From G965214625 sp965214625 (GTDB lineage Bacteria > Pseudomonadota > Gammaproteobacteria > Arenicellales > Poriferihabitantaceae): a stretch of 64,000 nucleotides of DNA. This document shows positions 1 to 9,003 of this stretch, piece by piece. Position numbers and translations under genes: made by a program. Under the pieces are notes generated by a model. The model searched no databases. It was not told where the DNA came from and worked only from the letters and a program-made list of their open reading frames with translations. Location of the stretch: contig OZ243962.1 of NCBI GenBank assembly GCA_965214625.1, forward strand, positions 1,240,001 to 1,304,000. Direction: 5' to 3'. Numbering within the stretch: the first letter of the stretch is position 1; each line of letters starts with the position of its first letter.

Positions 1-774
1 GGCGTCGCCAATTCGGTAGACGATATTATTTACTCAGGGTTCTATCCTCGTATTCATGACCAGGCGCTTGACCCGCACAAGGCGCTCGGTGATTACCTGG
101 AGACTTACGTCGAGCGTGATGTGCGCCGGTTGGGTGAGATACGCAACCTGTCCAGCTTTCGACTCTTTGTCCGTCTGTGTGCCGGACGAGTGGGGCAACT
201 GCTCAATCTCAGTTCGCTGGGCGCGGATGCCGGTGTATCCCACACGACAGCGAGAGAGTGGCTTACGCTGCTGGAAACCAGCTACATTGTCTTCCAGCTA
301 CAACCGTTTCACGCCAATCTCAGAAAGCGTCTGACCAAGTCGCCCAAACTCTACTTCTACGATGTTGGGCTGGCCAGCTATCTGATTGGCATTGAACAGG
401 CCGGGCAGGTTGCTACCCATCCTTTGCGTGGAGCACTTTTTGAAAACCTGGTCGTCGCGGAGGCGCTCAAGCATCGTTACAATCAGGGCCGTCAATCCAA
501 TCTCTCCTTTTTCCGCGATGCCCGGGGGCTGGAATGTGACCTTTTCTACAGGACGAGCTCCGGTATTGGCGCTATAGAGATCAAATCCGGGTCTACAATT
601 GCTTCCGACTATTTTCATTCACTCAATCGAGTTGCCAAACTGATTCCGGATATTTCCTCCAAAGCTGTCATTTACGGAGGGGCGGCCCGTCAAATTCGCA
701 GTGATGGGAAGGTGGCTCCGTTGGCTGACCTGGTTGGAGTACTTGAAGAATTCGAGTTGAAGAGTGGACTGTGA
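1..774 (+). CDS. ATPase of the AAA_14/DUF4143 type, C-terminal part
   Basis: The reading frame is open from the first base of the window, so the N-terminal ATPase half lies outside. The visible 257 residues have the layout of the DUF4143 C-terminal half of AAA_14 proteins. An early YLETYVERDVR stretch is followed by a winged-helix-like segment (VSHTTAREWLTLLETSYIVF) and a nuclease-like core with LYFYDVGLASYL, GALFENLVVAEALK and an IEIKSG motif. The acidic and Lys residues of the last motif (E-x-K) resemble a PD-(D/E)XK fold. Many such proteins are stand-alone genes scattered in accessory DNA, and their biological role is mostly unknown. A probable terminator follows at 890. The family call is fairly secure, but no function is assigned. 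Confidence 0.75.
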   Translation, partial: GVANSVDDIIYSGFYPRIHDQALDPHKALGDYLETYVERDVRRLGEIRNLSSFRLFVRLCAGRVGQLLNLSSLGADAGVSHTTAREWLTLLETSYIVFQLQPFHANLRKRLTKSPKLYFYDVGLASYLIGIEQAGQVATHPLRGALFENLVVAEALKHRYNQGRQSNLSFFRDARGLECDLFYRTSSGIGAIEIKSGSTIASDYFHSLNRVAKLIPDISSKAVIYGGAARQIRSDGKVAPLADLVGVLEEFELKSGL

Positions 775-1499
775 TTGACCCAAGATGACTACTATAAAAC
801 CGGGGCGGGGGAATATACTGTTTGAGGGAATTGCGCTGTCACTAACTACCTGTAGATAAACGGTTTTTCGGGACCTTAAAAAACACTTTACCCCACACCG
901 ATGGCGTCATGGTGGGGTTTTTAGCTCGTCGGTTGCACCCCAACGTTGGATTCACCCTAGGGACATCGACCCGGTCAGGGCACCCGAATGACGCCGGTTG
1001 CTGAGGCTCATCTCTGGATTGGAAAACGCTGGCCGACTTATCGGAACCGCGGTGTTTGAAACTAGACTCGATGGTTGTGTGCGAAGCATATGAAGATATC
1101 AAGGCAGTTGACTGCAACTGCCTATATCCCACCGCAACCGATATGGGTGTCAAATATCGAACGGTTGCATAGACAAACAGAAATAGAGGTTATGAAGTTG
1201 CAGACAACCGCAATAAAATAAACTCCGACTAATCTTTCTATTTGGAAAATAACGAACGCTCAAGTATTTTTTGTGGACAAGCACAAATCATCGGCATACG
1301 GTCTGTCTGAGTGCAGAAGAATAGGCACAGTTGCATGATCTGGTGCACAAGACGGATTCACCTTCAGGTTGCCGATATGAATAGCAAAAGACAAGCAGTG
1401 GCAAACAACAAGCGGCCTGATTATACTTGCCGACAGAACCGTTTCTATCGCCCGTTGTCTACTGAAGACATCGACATTGCATAATCGACCATCCAATCC
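775..1499. other. Intergenic region with no convincing gene
   Basis: This stretch separates the partial ATPase from the ABC importer operon. It contains one good intrinsic terminator (890-922). Its short open frames on both strands have no recognisable protein features, and I reject them. The distal part (about 1180-1290) is AT-richer and may carry the importer promoter, but I found no clear -35/-10 pair. Confidence 0.6.
890..922 (+). terminator. Rho-independent terminator
   Basis: The arms ACCCCAC (890-896) and GTGGGGT (912-918) form a stem directly followed by a run of five T residues (918-922). It lies about 115 bases after the stop of the partial ATPase gene on the same strand and would end that transcript. 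Confidence 0.75.
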
Positions 1500-2528
1500 A
1501 TGACTGCCTATTTTATCCGCAGGTTTCTGCTGATTATTCCGACTTTTATCGGAATCACCCTGCTGGTATTCGCGGTCACCCGTTTCGTCCCGGGCGGTCC
1601 GGTGGAGAAAATCCTGCTGCAGACCCAGATCGCCCAGCAGGAAGGTAGTCAATTCGTTGACACCTCCGAGCAAAGTGGCGCCGCGTTATCTGACGAGCAG
1701 ATCCGCGAACTACAGGCCTACTATGGATTCGACAAGCCCGTCCTGCTCAGCTATCTGTCCTGGTTATGGAAGATCGTACAACTGGATCTGGGCACTTCAT
1801 CGCGCTACAGCGAGCCGGTCTGGGACATTGTGGCAGAACGATTTCCGATCTCCATCTTTTACGGGCTGGCCACGTTGATCATCACCTATGGCGTCTGCGT
1901 CCCTTTGGGCATCGTCAAGGCGATACGGCATGGAACGTCGATGGACAATATTACCTCGATACTGGTCTTTATCGGCTATGCGATCCCGGGATACGTGGTC
2001 GGTATCGGACTGCTGGTCGCGTTTGCCTCGCACTGGGAGATTTTTCCGCTGGGTGGCTTTGTCAGCGATGATTTTGACGATCTCGAGACCATTTGGCAGA
2101 AGATCGGGGACATTTTTTACCATGCCGCCCTGCCCTTGATCGCTTATGTTGCAGGGAGTTTTGCCGTGGTCACCTTCATGCTGAAAAACTCGCTGATGGA
2201 CAATATTTCAGCGGATTATGTCCGTACCGCCATAGCAAAGGGGCTGAATTTTCGCCGTGCTGTCTTCGGGCACGCGATCCGCAACAGCCTGATCCCCATT
2301 GCCACCGGCATCGGGGGTACCATCAGTCTGGTGCTGACAGGCTCATTTCTGATTGAAAAAATATTCAACATTGATGGTTTCGGTCTGCTCGGCTATGAAT
2401 CACTATTGGAACGTGATTATCCGGTGGTGATGGGTATCTTGACCCTTTCGTCGCTGCTGTTTCTCATCGGCAACATCATTTCCGACATTTGTGTGGCCAT
2501 CATCGACCCGCGGGTGCGATTTGAATGA
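1500..2528 (+). CDS. yejB: Peptide ABC transporter permease, YejB-like
   Basis: This is a 342-residue inner-membrane permease of the DppB/OppB family. It begins with the typical N-terminal helix MTAYFIRRFLLIIPTFIGI and the LLVFAVTRFVPGGPVE segment of YejB-like proteins. The C-terminal half has five further hydrophobic segments and the EAA-like loop that contacts the ATPase (YVRTAIAKGLNFRRAVFGHA). It is the first gene of a five-gene operon with a second permease, a binding protein and two ATPases. In E. coli, YejABEF takes up microcin C and other peptides; the substrate here is inferred. The stop overlaps the next start as ATGA. Confidence 0.88.
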   Translation: MTAYFIRRFLLIIPTFIGITLLVFAVTRFVPGGPVEKILLQTQIAQQEGSQFVDTSEQSGAALSDEQIRELQAYYGFDKPVLLSYLSWLWKIVQLDLGTSSRYSEPVWDIVAERFPISIFYGLATLIITYGVCVPLGIVKAIRHGTSMDNITSILVFIGYAIPGYVVGIGLLVAFASHWEIFPLGGFVSDDFDDLETIWQKIGDIFYHAALPLIAYVAGSFAVVTFMLKNSLMDNISADYVRTAIAKGLNFRRAVFGHAIRNSLIPIATGIGGTISLVLTGSFLIEKIFNIDGFGLLGYESLLERDYPVVMGILTLSSLLFLIGNIISDICVAIIDPRVRFE

Positions 2529-3562
2529 ACCCACTGACCCATCAAAAATTACGGCGGTTCAAATCCGTTCGCAGAGGATACTGGTCGGCCATTTTCCTCA
2601 TTTTTCTATTGGTCCTGTCCGCCATTGCCGAACTGTGGGTCAATAACCGGGCCCTGGTTGTCCACTATGAAGGCACCTATCACTTCCCCACGTATGGCGG
2701 CATTGTCCCTGGCAGCACGTTTGGACTGGACTACGACTACGAGACCAACTACCGCGACCTGCAAGCACAATTCCAGCAACAGGCAATCGGCAATTGGGTG
2801 CTGATGCCGTTTATTCCCTTCAGTCCCTATGAAACCGACTTTCGCGAGGGAAGCTATCCGCCGTATGCCCCCTCGCTGGCAGACAAGCACTATCTGGGGA
2901 CCGACACCGCCGGGCGGGATATTGTGGCACGACTGGTCTATGGCTTTCGGCTTGTCATCGGCTTTTCACTGATTCTGCTGCTGTTGAATTTTACAATGGG
3001 TATTGCCATCGGCTGCCTGATGGGCTACTGGGGAGGGGTGTTTGACCTGTTGTTTCAGCGCCTCATTGAAATATGGAGCAATGTCCCGGTCTTGTACGTC
3101 ATCATGATACTGGCCTCGCTGGTGGTGCCGAATTTCTGGACATTGATTTTGATCATGATGATTTTCGGCTGGGTTGGCATGACCTGGTACATGCGAACTG
3201 CGACCTACAAGGAACGGGAGCGGGAATATGTGCTGGCGGCCCGGGCACTGGGCGCCAGCGGTTACAGAATCATTTTTCACCATATTCTGCCCAATGCCAT
3301 TTCGATTGTGATAACGTTTATTCCGTTCAGCATTGCCAGTGGCATTACCGCGCTCACCTCGCTGGATTATCTGGGTTTCGGGTTGCCGCCACCGACACCG
3401 AGTTGGGGCGAACTGTTGCAGCAGGGCACAGACCGTCTGGACGCGCAATGGATCGTCATTTCGGTGGTGACGGCCATGGTGTTGGTGTTAACCATGGTGA
3501 CCTTCATCGGCGAAGCGGTTCGAGAAGCCTTTGATCCCAAAAAACATACCATTTACGAATAA
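2525..3562 (+). CDS. yejE: Peptide ABC transporter permease, YejE-like
   Basis: This 345-residue permease of the DppC/OppC family overlaps the preceding permease by four bases (ATGA), which implies translational coupling. One N-terminal membrane helix is followed by a long periplasmic segment of about 80 residues rich in Tyr and Asp, characteristic of YejE. Next comes the HYLGTDTAGRDIVARLVYG motif of OppC proteins, several membrane helices, and the coupling loop around EREREYVLAARALGASGYRI. It pairs with the YejB-like protein to form the channel. The next gene starts two bases after its stop. Confidence 0.88.
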   Translation: MNPLTHQKLRRFKSVRRGYWSAIFLIFLLVLSAIAELWVNNRALVVHYEGTYHFPTYGGIVPGSTFGLDYDYETNYRDLQAQFQQQAIGNWVLMPFIPFSPYETDFREGSYPPYAPSLADKHYLGTDTAGRDIVARLVYGFRLVIGFSLILLLLNFTMGIAIGCLMGYWGGVFDLLFQRLIEIWSNVPVLYVIMILASLVVPNFWTLILIMMIFGWVGMTWYMRTATYKEREREYVLAARALGASGYRIIFHHILPNAISIVITFIPFSIASGITALTSLDYLGFGLPPPTPSWGELLQQGTDRLDAQWIVISVVTAMVLVLTMVTFIGEAVREAFDPKKHTIYE

Positions 3563-3564
3563 TC

Positions 3565-5442
3565 ATGTTCCTGAAAACCACCCTGCCGCATCACCCGGAC
3601 CGATTCAAAAATAGCCGTCAGCGACGGCGATCCCTGTGGCTGCCCGTTCGCCTGCTGGCCATCGGTCTGTGTGCCATCACACTGATTCATTCGCCTGCCC
3701 GGGCCACGTCTCCTTCGCCTGTGCTGCCGGAAGGACTGGTCTGGGAAACCAATAACGATGCCCCGTTGTTTGCCTCACCACAGGCGGTCAAAGGTGGGAC
3801 GTTCAGAACCTTCATCCTGTCTTTTCCGCTGACCTTGCGCACTGTTGGCCCTGATTCAAATAGCAGTTTCCGGGGCTACCTGGATGCCAACAAGCTCAGT
3901 CTGGTCGGCTTTCATCCCAATACCCTTGAACTGATTCCCCAGTTGGCCACCCATTGGGCTTACGACGCAGATGGACGGACCGTTTATTACAAACTGGACC
4001 CGGAGGCACAATGGTCGGATGGTGAACCGGTGACGGCAGAGGATTACCTGTTCACGTTGGCGTTCATGCGCTCCAAACACATTGTCGCGCCGTGGTACAA
4101 CAATCACTATCGTACCGAAATCGAGGATGTCATCCGGTTTGACGATTACACCATTGCGGTGATCGGCGCCAAGGTCAAACCGAAAGAGGACTTGATCCTC
4201 GCCTACGGCATCGGCCCGACACCGGCCCACTTTCATCAGTTGGATGAAAACTGGGTCAAACGCTATAACTGGACCCCGGAGCCCAATACCGGTCCATATC
4301 AGATCAGCAAAGTCAAAAAGGGCAAGTCGATTGAGTTCAAGCGAAAGACCGACTGGTGGGCCAAGGACAAACGCTATTTTCGTCACCGCTACAATGTCGA
4401 CAAATTCAGAATCTCGGTCATTCGTGACCTGAACGTAGCCTATCAGCATTTCCTCAAGGGCGAGCTGGACAGCTTCTCGATCACGTTCCCCGTCTGGTGG
4501 CATGAAAGGGCCCGGGGGGTCGAATACGACAACGGGTATATTCACAAGCTGTGGTTTTATACTGACTCGCCACAGCCCTCCGTCGGAATGTGGCTGAACA
4601 CGGACAAGCCGATATTGAGTGATCGTCGGGTCAGAAAAGGCCTCGCACATGCGATGAACATCGACAAGGTCATCAATACGATCCTGCGCAAGGATTACTT
4701 TCGGTTGCCCAGCCACTATACCGGCTACGGAGAATACAGTAATGAATCGCTCCGGCCGCTGCCCTTTGATCTGAAGAAATCCGCGGAGTATCTTGATCAG
4801 GCCGGGTGGGTGGATCGCAATGCCCAGGGCGTGCGGGTCAAAGACGGCCAGCCGCTGCGTCTGGTGGTCAACTATTCCACCAAGCAACACACCGACCGGC
4901 TCGTGATCCTCCGCGAAGAGGCCAAGAAGGCCGGGGTCGACCTGGTTCTCCAGTTGCTGGATCCCTCCACCTCCTTCAAAAATGTGCTCGAAAAAAAGCA
5001 CGATATCGCCTGGAGCGGCTGGAGTACCGGTCTGCGGCCGGCTTTCTGGCAACACTATCATTCGGACAATGCCCATAAACCACAGACCAACAACATCACC
5101 AACCTGGACAACCCCGAAATCGATGCGCTGATCATGGCCTATCGGACGGCAACCACCAAGGCGGAGCGCGTCAGACTGTCCCGGGAACTGCAGAGCCTGA
5201 TCCATGAACAGACCGTCTTTATTCCGACCTTCATGGTGCCCTATGAGCGATTTGCCTATTGGCGCTGGCTCAAAATGCCCCCGGTCGAGGGGACCCGGCT
5301 GAACGGGACAGGCCTCGGTTCCTTCTCTCCCGGCCTGTTTTGGATTGACGAACAGGAAAAGGCATTCACCTTAAAGGCGAGGAAGCAAGGCACCCAACTG
5401 GACCCCATTGTCGAGATTGATGAAACGTACAAGAAACTCTAG
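3565..5442 (+). CDS. yejA: Periplasmic peptide-binding protein, YejA-like
   Basis: This 625-residue solute-binding protein of family 5 (SBP_bac_5) has an N-terminal export signal. A basic stretch (about residues 19-24) precedes a hydrophobic core and an ARA-type signal peptidase I site near residue 47. There is no lipobox, so it should be soluble in the periplasm. The mature protein carries typical family features such as WSDGEPVTAEDYLFTLAFM, NTGPYQISKVKKGKSIEF and DRRVRKGLAHAMNIDKVI. It delivers peptides to the two permeases encoded just upstream. The long n-region leaves the exact start slightly uncertain, but no better start with a ribosome site was seen. Confidence 0.87.
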   Translation: MFLKTTLPHHPDRFKNSRQRRRSLWLPVRLLAIGLCAITLIHSPARATSPSPVLPEGLVWETNNDAPLFASPQAVKGGTFRTFILSFPLTLRTVGPDSNSSFRGYLDANKLSLVGFHPNTLELIPQLATHWAYDADGRTVYYKLDPEAQWSDGEPVTAEDYLFTLAFMRSKHIVAPWYNNHYRTEIEDVIRFDDYTIAVIGAKVKPKEDLILAYGIGPTPAHFHQLDENWVKRYNWTPEPNTGPYQISKVKKGKSIEFKRKTDWWAKDKRYFRHRYNVDKFRISVIRDLNVAYQHFLKGELDSFSITFPVWWHERARGVEYDNGYIHKLWFYTDSPQPSVGMWLNTDKPILSDRRVRKGLAHAMNIDKVINTILRKDYFRLPSHYTGYGEYSNESLRPLPFDLKKSAEYLDQAGWVDRNAQGVRVKDGQPLRLVVNYSTKQHTDRLVILREEAKKAGVDLVLQLLDPSTSFKNVLEKKHDIAWSGWSTGLRPAFWQHYHSDNAHKPQTNNITNLDNPEIDALIMAYRTATTKAERVRLSRELQSLIHEQTVFIPTFMVPYERFAYWRWLKMPPVEGTRLNGTGLGSFSPGLFWIDEQEKAFTLKARKQGTQLDPIVEIDETYKKL

Positions 5443-5463
5443 CCAGCCCGTGGCGCATCGGTG

Positions 5464-6459
5464 ATGGCTCACAGCACACCGTTACTGCAGGTCAGGCAGC
5501 TCGTCACCTCGTTCGGATCAGAAGGGACCCGTGTGCGCGTGCTGGATGAGGTCAGCCTGGATCTGCAACGGGGGCAGACGCTCGGGCTGGTGGGTGAATC
5601 CGGTTGCGGTAAAAGTGTCACGGTGCTGTCCATTTTGCGATTACTGCCGAAGCCGGCAGGCCGCATTGAATCCGGCCGGATCCTGTTTGAGGGACAGGAT
5701 CTGGCCCAGATTCCGGTTGAACAGATGCAGCAGATCCGGGGCAATCGTATCTCGATGATCTTTCAGGAACCGATGACCGCGCTCAATCCCGTGCACAAGG
5801 TCGGGCGCCAGATCGCCGAAACCTATCAGCTCCACAAGCCGCAGATGAGTCATGCCGAAATCTTGCGCGCATCCGTGGAACTGCTCTATAAGGTCGGCAT
5901 CGCCTCCCCGGAACAACGCATCAATGAATTTCCCCACCAGTTATCCGGCGGGATGCGACAGCGCGTCATGATCGCGATGGCCCTGGCCTGTGAACCTGAC
6001 ATATTGATTGCCGATGAACCGACCACGGCGCTGGATGTCACCATCCAGGCCCAGATACTCTCACTGATCCAGAGGCTCCAGGAAAAAAATGGCATGGCCG
6101 TCATCTTCATTACCCACGATCTCGGTGTCATCGCCCAAATGTGCGATGATGTGATCGTCATGTATGCGGGCAGAATGGTCGAACAGGCCAGTGCACAGAC
6201 GCTGTTCAATGCACCGAAACATCCCTATACGCAAGGTCTGCTTGAATCGATCCCCCACCTTGAAACAACGCCCAAAACCCGCCTCAACACCGTAACCGGT
6301 TCGGTGCCGGGGTTGCACCAACTGCCGATGGGCTGCCGTTTTCACAACCGTTGCCCAAGGACGGTGACGCGGTGCACCCAGACCCGACCACCACTGGAAC
6401 AGATTGCAGACCATCACCGGGTGGCCTGTTTTCGCTGGCGGGAACCCGCCGTTGACTGA
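5464..6459 (+). CDS. Peptide ABC transporter ATP-binding protein (OppD/DppD type)
   Basis: This 331-residue ATPase has Walker A GESGCGKSVT, Q-loop MIFQEPMTALNP, signature LSGGMRQRV, Walker B ILIADEPTTALDV and H-loop ITHDL. The C-terminal oligopeptide-transporter extension contains Cys residues (CRFHNRCPRTVTRC), as in OppD/DppD, where a cluster or metal may bind. A GTG lies one codon upstream of the chosen ATG. In E. coli the two ATPase halves of this importer are one protein, YejF; here they are two separate genes. The end overlaps the next gene by eight bases. Confidence 0.88.
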   Translation: MAHSTPLLQVRQLVTSFGSEGTRVRVLDEVSLDLQRGQTLGLVGESGCGKSVTVLSILRLLPKPAGRIESGRILFEGQDLAQIPVEQMQQIRGNRISMIFQEPMTALNPVHKVGRQIAETYQLHKPQMSHAEILRASVELLYKVGIASPEQRINEFPHQLSGGMRQRVMIAMALACEPDILIADEPTTALDVTIQAQILSLIQRLQEKNGMAVIFITHDLGVIAQMCDDVIVMYAGRMVEQASAQTLFNAPKHPYTQGLLESIPHLETTPKTRLNTVTGSVPGLHQLPMGCRFHNRCPRTVTRCTQTRPPLEQIADHHRVACFRWREPAVD

Positions 6460-7441
6460 TTCGTTACTCCAGTGCAAGGATTTGCGCAAGATTTTCCCGG
6501 TGCGCGGCGGTATCCTGTTTCGGGAACAGGCCAGAGTCTACGCACTGGACGGCGTTTCCTTTTCGATCGGGGAAAACCGGACGCTCGGACTGGTCGGGGA
6601 ATCGGGTTGTGGAAAAAGCACGGTCGGCAAGACCCTGCTTCGTTTGCATGAACCGACCTCCGGTCAGGTCTTCTTTCAAGGAGAGGACCTGTCACGCGTC
6701 ACCAAGAAACGGATGCTCGAATTGCGTCGGCACATACAGATCATTTTTCAGGATCCGTTTGAATCACTCAATCCCAGAGACACCATTGCGAAAATTCTCG
6801 AGGAACCCTACCTGATCCACAAGATTGGCAACCACGAAGAAAGAGCCGACTGGATCAGACAGCTTTTAGTCAAGGTGGGACTGTCTGAAAGCGCCCTGGA
6901 CCGCTACCCCCATGAATTCTCTGGCGGCCAGCGCCAGCGAATCGGCATCGCCCGGGCCATTGCACTCAAGCCGAAGCTGATCATTTGCGACGAGCCGGTC
7001 TCGGCACTCGATGTCTCTATTCAATCACAGATCATCAACCTGTTGCTGGATCTGCAACAGGAAATGGGACTCTCCTTACTGTTCATTTCTCACGACCTGG
7101 CCGTTGTCAAGCACATTGCTGACCGTATTGCGGTCATGTATCTTGGCAAGATTGTCGAGATGGCCGATGCCCGGACTCTCTACGGAACACCGCTGCATCC
7201 GTACACCCAAGCCCTGATCGACGCGATTCCTGCACCGAACCCGGGAAAGAAACAGCGGATACGACCACTGGCCGGTGACGTACCCTCCCCGATGAATCCA
7301 CCGAGCGGCTGTCACTTTCACACCCGTTGCCGATACGCCAAAGCCATCTGTGAGCGTGATGCGCCGGCCTTGCACGATCAGGGGAACGGGCACCTTGTTG
7401 CGTGTCATTTTGCCGGGCAATTGACCCGTCTCCCGGCGTGA
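6452..7441 (+). CDS. Peptide ABC transporter ATP-binding protein (OppF/DppF type)
   Basis: This second ATPase of the importer has Walker A GESGCGKSTV, signature SGGQRQRI, Walker B IICDEPVSALDV and H-loop ISHDL. It ends in the OppF-type Cys-containing tail (CHFHTRCRYAKAIC). No ATG occurs near the conserved N-terminus. The TTG at 6452, which overlaps the previous stop, gives a 329-residue protein of normal OppF length; an upstream TTG at 6404 is also possible. It should heterodimerise with the preceding ATPase to energise the YejB/YejE-like channel. It is the last gene of the operon. Confidence 0.86.
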   Translation: MTDSLLQCKDLRKIFPVRGGILFREQARVYALDGVSFSIGENRTLGLVGESGCGKSTVGKTLLRLHEPTSGQVFFQGEDLSRVTKKRMLELRRHIQIIFQDPFESLNPRDTIAKILEEPYLIHKIGNHEERADWIRQLLVKVGLSESALDRYPHEFSGGQRQRIGIARAIALKPKLIICDEPVSALDVSIQSQIINLLLDLQQEMGLSLLFISHDLAVVKHIADRIAVMYLGKIVEMADARTLYGTPLHPYTQALIDAIPAPNPGKKQRIRPLAGDVPSPMNPPSGCHFHTRCRYAKAICERDAPALHDQGNGHLVACHFAGQLTRLPA

Positions 7442-7525
7442 CAGGCCAGTGACCCGGCGTGCATCCGGGGTCCATTCAACGACAACAGGCAAGGTGGATT
7501 GCCCGTTTTCAAGCCCCCTGTGTTG

Positions 7526-8614
7526 ATGACTACAGCGGTTGACAAGGAGACGACTTTCACACAACGGATTTTACAATGGTATGCCGTCAACGGCAGAAAG
7601 TCGCTACCCTGGCACCACGAGCCGACACCCTACTCGGTCTGGATCGCGGAGATCATGCTGCAACAGACTCAGGTCAATACCGTCAAGCCCTATTATCGGC
7701 GATTTTTGACCCGGTTTCCCGATATTGCGAGCTTGGCCAATGCGGACTTGGACGAGGTGCTCTACCTCTGGTCCGGGCTGGGTTATTATGCCCGTGCACG
7801 GAACCTGCACAAGGCCGCGAAACAGGTGCGGGATCAGCACCACGGTGCATTTCCGGGTCGATTCGCGGATGTTTTGCAGTTGCCCGGCATTGGACGCTCG
7901 ACGGCCGGGGCCATCTTGGCCTTTTCAAAACACCAGCGACATCCCATCTTGGACGGCAACGTCAAACGGGTGCTCACCCGCTACTACGCCATCGGTGGCT
8001 ATACCGGGCACCAGCCGGTCGAACGATCACTTTGGGCGCTCGCTGAAAACCATACGCCGGTCAACGATGTGGCGGCCTACACCCAGGCGATCATGGATCT
8101 GGGTGCCACCGTCTGCACGCGGAACCGTCCCCGATGTCAGGCATGCCCCTTGCAAGACGGCTGCAAGGCCTATGCGTTTGGCAGCCAGCATCAATACCCC
8201 CACCCCAAACCGAAAATCAAACGTCCGGAGAAAACGGTGCGGATGTTGCTGATCGCCAACCGGCGGGGGGAATACCTGATCGTCAAGCGACCGCCTGCCG
8301 GCATCTGGGGGGGACTGTGGTGTCTGCCGGAACTCGATGGGGCCACCAATGTGGTCCGATGGAGCCACTGCAACCTGGGCCTTACGCTGACCGTCGAAAA
8401 ACCATTGCCGCCAGTCAAACACGGACTGACCCATTTCGATCTGACGATCATCCCGATTCTCTGTCGGACAGACGCCGTACCGAACCTGATTGGCGAACCG
8501 AACACCACCGCCTGGTATCATCCCGACAACGCCGCCCGGTTCGGATTACCCGCCGCCATCAAATTAATCTTTGATACACTCAACCATTCACCACCACAGG
8601 GGAATGCAGCATGA
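7526..8614 (+). CDS. mutY: Adenine DNA glycosylase MutY
   Basis: MutY removes adenine mispaired with 8-oxoguanine. The 362-residue protein has the catalytic Glu in WIAEIMLQQTQV, the helix-hairpin-helix LPGIGRSTAGAIL, the catalytic Asp in HPILDGNVKRVLTR, and the iron-sulfur ligands in C-x6-C-x2-C-x5-C (CTRNRPRCQACPLQDGC). A C-terminal Nudix-like domain follows from about residue 235, which recognises 8-oxoG. The ATG at 7526 was preferred to a TTG at 7499 because the upstream codons are not family-like. The stop overlaps the yggX start as ATGA, and the mutY-yggX pair is common in gammaproteobacteria. Confidence 0.95.
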   Translation: MTTAVDKETTFTQRILQWYAVNGRKSLPWHHEPTPYSVWIAEIMLQQTQVNTVKPYYRRFLTRFPDIASLANADLDEVLYLWSGLGYYARARNLHKAAKQVRDQHHGAFPGRFADVLQLPGIGRSTAGAILAFSKHQRHPILDGNVKRVLTRYYAIGGYTGHQPVERSLWALAENHTPVNDVAAYTQAIMDLGATVCTRNRPRCQACPLQDGCKAYAFGSQHQYPHPKPKIKRPEKTVRMLLIANRRGEYLIVKRPPAGIWGGLWCLPELDGATNVVRWSHCNLGLTLTVEKPLPPVKHGLTHFDLTIIPILCRTDAVPNLIGEPNTTAWYHPDNAARFGLPAAIKLIFDTLNHSPPQGNAA

Positions 8615-8880
8615 CCCGTATGATTCATTGTCTAAAACTCGATACCCAAGCCGAAGGGCTGGACTTCGCCCCCTGGCCCGGAGCGCTGGGGAAAAAAATT
8701 TTTGAACAGATTTCCAAGGAAGCCTGGCAGGACTGGTTGCGCCAACAAACCATCCTGATCAATGAATACAAGCTCAGCCCCCTGGACCCTGAACACAAGC
8801 GGTATCTGGCCACGCAGATGGAAGCCTACCTCTTTGGGGAGGGCATTGTGATGCCGGACGAATGGAAGGCGCAGGAATAG
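8611..8880 (+). CDS. yggX: Probable Fe(2+)-trafficking protein YggX
   Basis: This 89-residue cytosolic protein matches YggX along its length, including the early Cys (MIHCLKLDTQAEGLDFAPWPG), the WQDWLRQQTILINEYKL helix and the EAYLFG near the end. YggX is linked to protection of iron-sulfur enzymes against oxidants and to MutY cluster integrity. Its start overlaps the mutY stop by four bases, and an AGGGGA ribosome site sits just upstream, so the two are co-translated. Confidence 0.95.
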   Translation: MTRMIHCLKLDTQAEGLDFAPWPGALGKKIFEQISKEAWQDWLRQQTILINEYKLSPLDPEHKRYLATQMEAYLFGEGIVMPDEWKAQE

Positions 8881-9003
8881 GGCGGGGCGAACACATAGAC
8901 CGCAACCGACCGTTGATCCTGTGCTTCCATGCCTGGCCAGCACCCGGGTATTGCCGGGGGCGACCGGGCCGTCCTGACTGACACGCAAACCCAAAGCAGC
9001 GAC

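Noticed and set aside
842..1153. A 103-codon minus-strand frame in the first intergenic region
   Set aside because: It covers the terminator hairpin, and its product has no hydrophobic pattern or domain I recognise.
3856..5205. A 449-codon open frame antisense to the peptide-binding protein gene
   Set aside because: It lies fully opposite a clear family protein with a signal peptide, and its translation has no recognisable domain. It is a codon-bias shadow.
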